The position numbers and the translations under genes are program-made. Under the pieces are notes generated by a model. That model saw only the letters and a list, made by a program, of their open reading frames with translations, did no database searches and was not told the origin of the DNA. From Kribbella antibiotica (GTDB lineage: Bacteria; Actinomycetota; Actinomycetes; Propionibacteriales; Kribbellaceae), in NCBI RefSeq assembly GCF_004349055.1, contig NZ_SMKX01000062.1, positions 1-45,224 on the forward strand: 45,224 nucleotides of DNA, given 5' to 3'. This document shows, in pieces, positions 26,419-32,988 of the stretch (the first letter of the stretch is position 1; each line of letters opens with the position of its first letter).

Positions 26419-27336
26419 GTGATCGACATCCACCAGCACCTCTGGCCGGCCGAGTTCCTCGACCGCCTCCGCGCCCGGACCGAGCCGCCGTACCTCGATG
26501 GCTGGACGCTGCACACCGCGACCGAGCCGCCGTACGACGTTGATCCGGCGGCGCATGACGTCGAGACGCGGGTTGCGATCGAGCGTGAGCTCGGGACCGA
26601 GATCGCCGCGATCTCGCTGTCGTGTGCACTCGGGATCGAGTCGCTGGGCGACGATGCGCTGTTCGGGGCATGGCACACCGGGGCAGCGGCCATGCCCCAA
26701 CCCTTTCGGGCCTGGGCCTCGGTGCGGTTACCCGAGCCGGACCTCGATGAGGCGAAGACGCTTCTGGACCAGGGCTTCCTCGGGATCCAGCTTCCGGCGC
26801 ATGTGCTCACCACGCCGGCCGGGTGGTCGTCGTACGGGGATCTGCTGTCGCTTGCCGAAGGCTGGGACCGGCCGGTGCTCGTGCACCCCGGGATCGCCGA
26901 GCCAGCGGGCGACGTACCGGGGTGGTGGGCGCCGGTGGTCGACTACAGCCAGCAGTTGCAGGCCGCATGGTGGGCCTGGCACGCGTATGGCGGTCGCCGT
27001 GAGTTCCCGCGGTTGCGGATCTGCTTCGCGGCCGCAGCCGGCCTCGCCCCCGTGCACCACGAGCGCCTGACCGCCCGCGGCGGCCGCCTCGGCACCATCG
27101 ACACCAACCTGTACGTCGACACCTCGAGCTATGGCCCGCAGGGAATCGACGCGGTCGCGCGAGTCCTCGGTATCGACCAGGTCGTGCATGGCACCGACCG
27201 GCCGTACGCCGGACTCGTCGACCTCCGCCAAGGCGCCGCCGCAACCGCGGTGATCCGCCACAACAACCCACACCGGTTGCTGTTCGGGGGAGACCCCAGC
27301 GCCGGCCGTCCATCTCCTGAGAGGGGAGTGCAGTGA
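26419..27336 (+). CDS. Amidohydrolase-2-type metal-dependent hydrolase
   Basis: The protein has 305 residues from a GTG with GGAAGGAGG upstream. IDIHQHLWP at the N-terminus gives the metal-binding H-x-H. VLVHPGIAEP gives a further His, LAPVHHERL lies where later ligands are expected, and VVHGTDRPYAG gives the Asp at the end of strand 8. This is the TIM-barrel amidohydrolase/decarboxylase layout (PF04909-like). Decarboxylation or lactone/amide hydrolysis are both possible. The gene overlaps the cysteine-dioxygenase-like gene by 4 bp (GTGA) and is the first gene under the two LacI operators. Confidence 0.85.
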   Translation: MIDIHQHLWPAEFLDRLRARTEPPYLDGWTLHTATEPPYDVDPAAHDVETRVAIERELGTEIAAISLSCALGIESLGDDALFGAWHTGAAAMPQPFRAWASVRLPEPDLDEAKTLLDQGFLGIQLPAHVLTTPAGWSSYGDLLSLAEGWDRPVLVHPGIAEPAGDVPGWWAPVVDYSQQLQAAWWAWHAYGGRREFPRLRICFAAAAGLAPVHHERLTARGGRLGTIDTNLYVDTSSYGPQGIDAVARVLGIDQVVHGTDRPYAGLVDLRQGAAATAVIRHNNPHRLLFGGDPSAGRPSPERGVQ

Positions 27337-27893
27337 CTGCTCAGCCCATCGACGCACCCGTCGTCCCGGCACGTCAACCCAGCCGTTTAGTGGATCTCAA
27401 CAACTGTCAGTCGCTGGACAACCTTCCCGGCCGCGACCTCAGCCCGCAGGAACTCGCCGAGCTGGCGTCCTCCATCGCCGCCCAGCCGCACCTGTGGGAG
27501 GACAAGGTCGCCTACAGCGACGACGAGCGCGTGTTCGCCTCCCTGCACCGCGACGCGAACGTCGACGTCTGGCTGATCTGCTGGACCCCCGTCAACGACA
27601 CCGGCTGGCACGACCACGACACCTCCTCCGGTGCCGTAGCCGTCGCCAAGGGAACCCTCGTCGAACACAACCTCGCCATCGGCGCCGACTCCATCGAGAC
27701 CGAAGTCCCCGCCGGCGCCGTCTACGGCTTCGGCCCCGACCACATCCACCGCATGGTCGGCCGCGACAAAGGCAGCGTCAGCGTCCACGCCTACAGCCCC
27801 CCGCTGTGGCGCATGGGCCAGTACTCCGTCAAGGACAACGTCCTCCGCCGAGTCTCCGTCTCCTACGCCGACGAACTCCGCCCGATCGACTGA
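27333..27893 (+). CDS. Cysteine dioxygenase-type cupin
   Basis: The protein has 186 residues from a GTG overlapping the previous stop. The cupin iron site reads GWHDHDTS (His93, His95) with the third His in PDHIHRM (His139 likely). SVSVHAYSPPLWRMG carries the Tyr conserved in cysteine dioxygenases. The Cys that forms the Cys-Tyr crosslink in animal enzymes is replaced (DTSSGA), as in many bacterial ones. Thiol dioxygenation to a sulfinic acid is the family reaction; the thiol here could be other than cysteine. The last 31 bp overlap the convergent AraC-type gene. Confidence 0.85.
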   Translation: MTAQPIDAPVVPARQPSRLVDLNNCQSLDNLPGRDLSPQELAELASSIAAQPHLWEDKVAYSDDERVFASLHRDANVDVWLICWTPVNDTGWHDHDTSSGAVAVAKGTLVEHNLAIGADSIETEVPAGAVYGFGPDHIHRMVGRDKGSVSVHAYSPPLWRMGQYSVKDNVLRRVSVSYADELRPID

Positions 27894-28858
27894 AACGCTC
27901 TGCGATAACCGATCGGGGAGGTCCGCACCTGGCGGGTGAAGTGCTGGCGCATGTTGATCGCCGTACCGAACCCGCAGTGCTGCGCGATCTCCTCGATCGG
28001 GATCGTCGTGGTCTCCAGTAGCTCCTGCGCGTGCTGGATGCGCTGCCGCAGGAGCCACTGCAGTGGCGTCGTACCGGTCTGTTCACGGAACTTGCGGTTG
28101 AGGGTCCGCGGACTGACGGTCGCGTACGCCGCCATGCCGGCCAGCGTGATCGGTTCGGCGAGGTTCTCCCGGATCCAGCGCATCGTCGGCTCCAGTGAAC
28201 CGCAGTCCGGACCGGGCTCCGGATGCACGATGAACTGGGCCTGCCCACCGTCCCGCTGCGGCGGCAACACGATGTGGCGGGCAGCCTCGGCGGCGACGGC
28301 CGCCCCGAAGTCCTTGCGCACCATGTGCATGCACAGGTCGAACCCGGTCGCTGCCCCCGCCGAGGTCAGGACGTTGCCGCAGTCGGCGAACAGGACGCTC
28401 GCGTCCACCTGCACCTCCGGGAACCGCTCACCCAGCGCGTCGGCCGTCGTCCAGTGTGTGGCCGCGATCTTCCCGTCCAGCAGCTCGGCCGCAGCGAGCA
28501 CCAGTGCACCGCCGCAGATCGACGCGATCCGCACCCCGCGCGCATGTGCGTCCCGCAGCAACTCCACCAGTTCGGCCGAGGGACAACTCACGTTGTCCCC
28601 GCCGGGCACGATGATCGTGTCTGCCGTCCGGGCGTCCTCGTAGGTGTAGGGCGCCGTCATCGTGAACAAGTCGAGCCCGCCCGGCCCCGACATCGTCGCC
28701 CCTGGCCGCTCACCACACACGATGACGTCGTACAGGCGGTCCCCCCACAGCTCGCCCGGCGCCTTCTCCAACGCGCGCGCTGTCCCGAACACCTGCGCCG
28801 GAATCGCCACATCCAGCGCAGCCGATCGATCCGCCACTACCACCGCCACTCGATGCAT
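27863..28858 (-). CDS. GlxA-type AraC-family transcriptional regulator (DJ-1/PfpI + AraC HTH)
   Basis: The protein has 331 residues from an ATG at 28858. Residues 1-190 form a DJ-1/PfpI amidotransferase-like domain (VAVVVADRSAALDVAIPAQV, IIVPGGDNVSCPSAEL, ASICGGALVLAAAELLDG with the nucleophile-position Cys). Residues about 215-320 are an AraC double helix-turn-helix (LAGMAAYATVSPRTLNRKFR, then IPIEEIAQHCGFGTAINMRQ, HFTRQVRTSPIGYRRAF). Such regulators usually activate nitrogen- or carbon-substrate genes. The convergent overlap with the cupin gene could allow antisense interference between the two transcripts. Confidence 0.93.
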   Translation of the reverse strand: MHRVAVVVADRSAALDVAIPAQVFGTARALEKAPGELWGDRLYDVIVCGERPGATMSGPGGLDLFTMTAPYTYEDARTADTIIVPGGDNVSCPSAELVELLRDAHARGVRIASICGGALVLAAAELLDGKIAATHWTTADALGERFPEVQVDASVLFADCGNVLTSAGAATGFDLCMHMVRKDFGAAVAAEAARHIVLPPQRDGGQAQFIVHPEPGPDCGSLEPTMRWIRENLAEPITLAGMAAYATVSPRTLNRKFREQTGTTPLQWLLRQRIQHAQELLETTTIPIEEIAQHCGFGTAINMRQHFTRQVRTSPIGYRRAFQSIGRSSSA

Positions 28859-28928
28859 GACCACAATCTATCGAAGAACGGCATTCTCGCCACTGTCTCC
28901 CGCGGTCGCCGAACAGAACCATGGAGAC

Positions 28929-29159
28929 ATGCTGCTGGTCCAGATCGCTGTCCATGCCCTCGCACTCGTCCTCTTCGTCCTGTGCGGATATCTCGTCGAC
29001 CGAGTGCTCAATCACGCTGACCGACCCCGAGCAGGAGCGGACTCGACTGGACCAGGTCGGGTCGCCAGTCGCCGAGGCGCGCGCACTCGAGAGCAGCCTG
29101 CAGCGGTGCCGGATCGCTGTCCGGTAGCGACAAACCGCTGTAGTGACTGTCGACCATGA
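28929..29159 (+). CDS. Possible small membrane protein
   Basis: An ATG at 28929 preceded by GGAG opens a 76-codon frame. Its first 28 codons have high third-position GC and encode a membrane helix (LLVQIAVHALALVLFVLCGY). The rest is Arg/Ala-rich and runs antisense over the methyltransferase-like gene, where codon usage no longer looks coding. It may be a real small protein with a shorter or frameshifted end, or chance. Confidence 0.3.
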   Translation: MLLVQIAVHALALVLFVLCGYLVDRVLNHADRPRAGADSTGPGRVASRRGARTREQPAAVPDRCPVATNRCSDCRP

Positions 29160-29616
29160 CGCTCAGCCAGTCGCCCGGTCCGCTCAGACCGTGGATTTCG
29201 ACTGCGCGGAGGCCGGCGCCCATCAGCTCGGATCGCAGTTGCGCGACTGAGTGGTAGGCCGTCCGCGCCGACCTGGCCGCGGTCCGGTTGATCGCGACGG
29301 CAGCCACGAAGCCGCCGTACCTCGTGACGCGCACCGCCTCCTGCAGAGCGGCCCGCCGGTCGGCGGCGTTAGCCAGGAGGTACATCAGGCCCGGCAGGAA
29401 CGCCGCATCGAACTCCTCGTCCTGGGCCTCGCGCGGATGAGGACCCAGCATCCGTACGTCGTACCCGTCCGCCCGCAGTCCCGGCGAGTGAATCTCTTGT
29501 CCACCCCCGATATCCGCCACCCTCGCGGGCGGCTCCGGCAGGTACTGCCGCAGTAACTCCCGCACCCGTGCCGCCTCGAGCCGTCCAGTGAACTCGCGTT
29601 CGTCATGAATCGTCAT
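29008..29616 (-). CDS. SAM-methyltransferase-like protein with altered motif I
   Basis: The protein has 202 residues from an ATG at 29616. The Rossmann start VADIGGGQEIHSPGLRADGY, then VRMLGPHP, follows the class I methyltransferase pattern, but GGGQEIHSPG replaces the usual GGGxG loop. AAFLPGLMYLLANAADRRAA and EAVRVTRYGGFVAAVAINRT correspond to motifs IV and V. The C-terminal part ends in SSPLLLGVG, common in this group. Whether it still binds SAM is uncertain. The substrate is unknown. Confidence 0.7.
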   Translation of the reverse strand: MTIHDEREFTGRLEAARVRELLRQYLPEPPARVADIGGGQEIHSPGLRADGYDVRMLGPHPREAQDEEFDAAFLPGLMYLLANAADRRAALQEAVRVTRYGGFVAAVAINRTAARSARTAYHSVAQLRSELMGAGLRAVEIHGLSGPGDWLSVMVDSHYSGLSLPDSDPAPLQAALECARLGDWRPDLVQSSPLLLGVGQRD

Positions 29617-29670
29617 GACAACCAAGCCTCACCACACTTCACCCCCAGCGGCAGGGCAGATCGCGGGGCA

Positions 29671-30321
29671 TCACGGGGCAGATTGCCAGTCCCCGTTGAG
29701 CATCCGGGCAGATCTCTCGCTGAAGGCTTTCCGGGCATGCCCGATGACCTGCAGTTTGTCGAGCCGGCGGCGGAGCAGCGGCCGGATCCAGACCACGCGC
29801 CGCCAGCCGACGCGGTACTGGATCAAGGTCGAGAACTGCTGGACGATCAACCACTCCGCCGGGGTGGCTCCGTCGCCCTCGTTGGGAAGTGCCTGGGCCG
29901 ACGGCGGTTCGCCGATGTTCATCGCGGCGGCCTTCGATGCCGGTGGGCGCGCCCAGGCAAGGCGCGCGTGGATGGTGACCTCTGCGCGCAGCAGTTCGAC
30001 CAAGGCGCTGTAGACGCGGCCCAGCTCGGCGCTCTCTCCGCTGACCCAACCGGTCGAGTAGGCCAATGCCGCTTTGAGATCTGCACCCATGGTCTCGAGA
30101 CGCAGCAGAGTCTCCGGTGAGTCATCGACGCGCCGGTAGATGCGTTCCGGGTAGTGGCCCCAGGCGTTGAGTGCCTTGATGGCATCGGCATAGCCGTCGC
30201 GGATGAGCTCGGCGCGGGCGCCGGTGCGGTCGAGTAGCTTGCCCGCCAATGTGCCCAGCACGGATGACCCGAAGGCGATCGGCACGATCGCCGTCCAGGT
30301 AGCGGCATCCGGCATCGACAT
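29671..30321 (-). CDS. Hypothetical protein with one N-terminal membrane helix
   Basis: The protein has 216 residues; an ATG at 30321 or 30315 is possible. The N-terminus (WTAIVPIAFGSSVLGTLAGK) is a membrane helix. The rest is helical and basic at the C-terminus (VVWIRPLLRRRLDKLQVIG). Coding is supported by codon usage. The family is not recognised. It lies upstream of the methyltransferase-like gene on the same strand, 54 bp away. Confidence 0.65.
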   Translation of the reverse strand: MSMPDAATWTAIVPIAFGSSVLGTLAGKLLDRTGARAELIRDGYADAIKALNAWGHYPERIYRRVDDSPETLLRLETMGADLKAALAYSTGWVSGESAELGRVYSALVELLRAEVTIHARLAWARPPASKAAAMNIGEPPSAQALPNEGDGATPAEWLIVQQFSTLIQYRVGWRRVVWIRPLLRRRLDKLQVIGHARKAFSERSARMLNGDWQSAP

Positions 30322-30337
30322 CACCCCCACCACTCGA

Positions 30338-30383
30338 CTGCCGACTCACCCATCATTCTCGGTGCTGGATGGGGAGTCGGCAG
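30338..30383. terminator. Terminator hairpin
   Basis: CTGCCGACTC-ac-CCATC pairs with GATGG-gg-GAGTCGGCAG (10 bp, a 2x2 internal loop, 5 bp). It lies 19 bp past the stop of the minus-strand gene ending at 30403. Confidence 0.7.
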
Positions 30384-30402
30384 CGACAGCGCGAGTCGTG
30401 GA

Positions 30403-31029
30403 TCAGGCCCAGGACTCCGCGTGGGTGGGGATGCCGTTCGGGGCGGAGAGCTCGCTGGTGATGTCCTCTGCGTCCGGGTCCAGGGGCTCGAAGGGAGCCT
30501 CCGGTACGACGTACGCGCGGGCGCCGGCGAGCATTTCGATGCCGGGGAGTTCGAACCAGGCCTCGCCGACCTCGCGGCTGATCTCGAAGATGGCCTGCTC
30601 GGCGGTCTCGACGGGGTCGATCTCGCCGCCCTCTTCGAGCTCGGCGGGGTGGCGCTCCTGGGCGGCGCGGCCGGCTTCCAGGAGGGTGTCCAGGTCGACG
30701 ACGCGCAGGTCGAAGCGGGACACGACGCTGATCACGTGGTCCTCGTCGGTCTCCTCCTCGGGGTCGACGTCTTCCTCGTCGTCCAGGAGCAGCGGCGTGG
30801 TGCCGGTGTGCTCGAAGACGGCGTCGTTCCAGTCGGCGACGAGCTCCTCGAGAGCAGCGTTCTGCTCGTCCAGGGTGTCGTGCTCCTCGGAGCCGTTCAT
30901 CGCGAGCAGGGCCTCGGTGTGGGCCGCGAGGCGCTCAGCGAGCTTACGGCTGGCTTCGGCGAGGGCCTCGCGGCTCTCAGTGGAGAAGAACTGCTCGGTG
31001 GGGGCGGTCGTGGTGTCCAAATCAGTCAC
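30403..31029 (-). CDS. Acidic hypothetical cytosolic protein
   Basis: The protein has 208 residues from a GTG at 31029 with AGGAA about 8 nt upstream. It is strongly acidic (LLDDEEDVDPEEETDEDH) with helical N-terminal segments (SREALAEASRKLAERLAAHT). It has no signal, membrane helix or recognised domain. It is divergent from the kdp locus and shares the intergenic region that carries TGTGAGAGAG repeats, so it might respond to the same regulator. Confidence 0.7.
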   Translation of the reverse strand: MTDLDTTTAPTEQFFSTESREALAEASRKLAERLAAHTEALLAMNGSEEHDTLDEQNAALEELVADWNDAVFEHTGTTPLLLDDEEDVDPEEETDEDHVISVVSRFDLRVVDLDTLLEAGRAAQERHPAELEEGGEIDPVETAEQAIFEISREVGEAWFELPGIEMLAGARAYVVPEAPFEPLDPDAEDITSELSAPNGIPTHAESWA

Positions 31030-31071
31030 TGGCTGTTCTTCCTCAGTCGTTGTGGCTACTGCCGTCGTAAG

Positions 31072-31124
31072 TATGAGAGAGACGTGTGAGAGAGCCGTCG
31101 GCGGGTGTGAGAGAGCTGTGAGAA
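31072..31124. promoter_or_regulatory. Candidate KdpE-binding direct repeats
   Basis: TATGAGAGAGACG (31072), TGTGAGAGAGCCG (31085), TGTGAGAGAGCTG (31106) and a partial TGAGAA (31119) recur in the region upstream of kdp. Read on the minus strand, TCTCACA-N4-TCTCACA has the 11-bp direct-repeat spacing used by OmpR/PhoB-family response regulators, to which KdpE belongs. The assignment to KdpE is inference from position. Confidence 0.5.
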
Positions 31125-31184
31125 CCCTCCTGAGCAGGCAGCGAGCGGTGTGCAGTGGAGCCATGAGCAATGTGAGGTGCAGTC

Positions 31185-31268
31185 GTGGCTGACGTCATCT
31201 ACCTGGCAGTCACCGTCGTCGTGTTCGCGGCCGTCTGGTTCGCGCTGCGTGGAGTGGAGAAGTTGTGA
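31185..31268 (+). CDS. Tiny single-helix membrane peptide preceding kdpF
   Basis: The peptide has 27 residues from a GTG with GAGGTG 6 nt upstream: ADVIYLAVTVVVFAAVWFAL followed by RGVEKL. It is one membrane helix with a basic end, like KdpF but distinct from it. Its TGA overlaps the kdpF GTG (GTGA), so translation is coupled. Similar small reading frames are, as far as I recall, common ahead of actinobacterial kdpF. A role in assembling or regulating the Kdp complex is plausible but unproven. Confidence 0.7.
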   Translation: MADVIYLAVTVVVFAAVWFALRGVEKL

Positions 31269-31354
31269 GCGCCGAGAACATCGCCGGGCTGGTGGTGGCC
31301 GTGGCTCTGGTCCTCTACCTGGTCGCCGCCCTGATCTTCCCCGAGAGGTTCTGA
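31265..31354 (+). CDS. kdpF: KdpF small subunit of the potassium-transporting ATPase
   Basis: The peptide has 29 residues. One membrane helix ends in VALVLYLVAALIFPERF, matching the YLxxALxxPERF ending of KdpF. It stabilises the KdpFABC complex in the membrane. It overlaps the preceding tiny gene by 4 bp, and its stop shares one base with the kdpA ATG. Confidence 0.93.
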   Translation: MSAENIAGLVVAVALVLYLVAALIFPERF

Positions 31355-32988
31355 TGTCCGACACCGCCGCCGGCCTGTTGCAGGTCGGCTTCCTGGTTGT
31401 GTGCCTGGCCGCGGTCTACCGGCCGCTGGGCGGGTACATGGCGCGGGTCTACACCTCCGAATCGGACCTGCGGGTCGAGCGGGGAGCCTACCGGCTTTTC
31501 GGGGTCGACTCGAAAGCCGACCAGACCTGGGCCGTCTATGGCCGCTCGCTGATCGCGTTCTCTGCGGTCAGTTTGATCCTGCTGTACATCCTGCAGCGGG
31601 TGCAGAGTCACCTGCCGTTGTCGCTGGGTCTGCCGGATGTCCCGTCCGGGCTGGCTTTCAACACTGCGGCGTCGTTCGTGGCGAACACGAACTGGCAGTC
31701 GTATTCGCCCGAGGCGACGATGGGCCACCTGGTCCAGTTCGCCGGACTCGCCGTCCAGAACTTCCTGTCCGCGGCGGTCGGGATCACGGTCGCGATCGCG
31801 CTGATCCGCGGTTTCGCACGGTCCAAGACCGATCGGCTCGGCAACTTCTGGGTTGATCTGACGCGGACAGTACTGCGGGTCCTGCTGCCGATCGCCGTGA
31901 TCGGGACACTGGCTCTAGTTGCTCTTGGCGTTGTCCAGAACTTCGCTGGTGGGCACGAGGTCACCTCGGTGGTCGGCCAGACGCAGACGATCCCTGGCGG
32001 CCCTGTTGCCAGTCAGGAGGTCATCAAGGAGCTCGGCACCAACGGTGGTGGCTTCTACAACGCCAACTCCGCGCACCCGTTCGAGAACCCGAACGGGCTG
32101 TCGAACCTGTTCGAGATCTTCCTGCTGCTGGTCATCCCGGTCTGCCTGACCCGGACCTTCGGCGTGATGGTCAAGGACAAGCGCCAGGGGTACGCGATCC
32201 TCGGCGTGATGGGCACGCTGTGGGCCGCGTTCACCTTCTCCGCAACCTTCTTCGAGGTCCGCGGGAATTCGCTGGAGGGTAAGGAAACCCGCTTCGGTCA
32301 ATGGGCTTCCGCGCTGTTCGCCAGCTCAACGACCGGTACGTCGACCGGTGCGGTCAACGCGGCGCACGATTCGTTCACCCCACTCGGCGGCGGTACGGCG
32401 CTCTTCCACATGATGCTCGGTGAGGTCTCACCAGGCGGTACCGGGACTGGCCTGTACGGCATGCTGGTCCTCGCCGTACTGACCGTGTTCATCGCCGGCC
32501 TGATGGTCGGCCGGACGCCGGAGTACCTGCGCAAGAAGATCACCGCCCGCGAGATGAAGCTGGTCTCGCTCTACATCCTCGCGACACCGACCGTCGTACT
32601 GGTGGGTGCTTCGCTCGCGATGGGTCTCGCTAGCGCGCGGGCATCGATCTTCAACACCGGCGGCCCGCATGGGTTCTCCGAGGTGCTGTACGCGTTCACC
32701 TCGGCCGGTAACAACAACGGGTCCGCGTTCGGTGGGCTCAGTGCGAACACGCCGTTCTACAACACGGCTCTCGGCATCGTGATGCTGCTCGGCCGGTTCG
32801 TGCCGATGGTGTTCGCGCTGGCGCTGGCGGGGTCGCTCGCCAAGCAGCAGCCGGTACCGGTCACTCAGGGCACGCTGCCCACTCATAAGGCCTTGTTCGT
32901 CACGATGCTCGTCGGCGTCGTCCTGATCGTGACAGGCCTGACCTACTTCCCTGCACTCACACTCGGACCCCTCGCGGAGGGACTGTGA
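31354..32988 (+). CDS. kdpA: Potassium-transporting ATPase subunit KdpA
   Basis: The protein has 544 residues from an ATG at 31354 and about ten membrane helices. The four selectivity-filter loops are visible: FVANTNWQSYS, ELGTNGGGFYNANS, STTGTSTGAVN and TSAGNNNGSAFGG. It forms the K+ channel-like entry of the high-affinity KdpFABC pump, used under potassium starvation. Its length is normal for the family. It overlaps kdpB by 4 bp. Confidence 0.98.
   Translation: MSDTAAGLLQVGFLVVCLAAVYRPLGGYMARVYTSESDLRVERGAYRLFGVDSKADQTWAVYGRSLIAFSAVSLILLYILQRVQSHLPLSLGLPDVPSGLAFNTAASFVANTNWQSYSPEATMGHLVQFAGLAVQNFLSAAVGITVAIALIRGFARSKTDRLGNFWVDLTRTVLRVLLPIAVIGTLALVALGVVQNFAGGHEVTSVVGQTQTIPGGPVASQEVIKELGTNGGGFYNANSAHPFENPNGLSNLFEIFLLLVIPVCLTRTFGVMVKDKRQGYAILGVMGTLWAAFTFSATFFEVRGNSLEGKETRFGQWASALFASSTTGTSTGAVNAAHDSFTPLGGGTALFHMMLGEVSPGGTGTGLYGMLVLAVLTVFIAGLMVGRTPEYLRKKITAREMKLVSLYILATPTVVLVGASLAMGLASARASIFNTGGPHGFSEVLYAFTSAGNNNGSAFGGLSANTPFYNTALGIVMLLGRFVPMVFALALAGSLAKQQPVPVTQGTLPTHKALFVTMLVGVVLIVTGLTYFPALTLGPLAEGL

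Noticed and set aside
25244..26422. Plus-strand open frame opposite the LacI gene
   Set aside because: It is a shadow of LacI; it would also cross the LacI terminator and both operators.
29654..29714. GGGCAGAT occurring three times near the methyltransferase-like gene
   Set aside because: The spacing is irregular (22 and 30 bp), the last copy lies in coding sequence, and the motif is short for this base composition.
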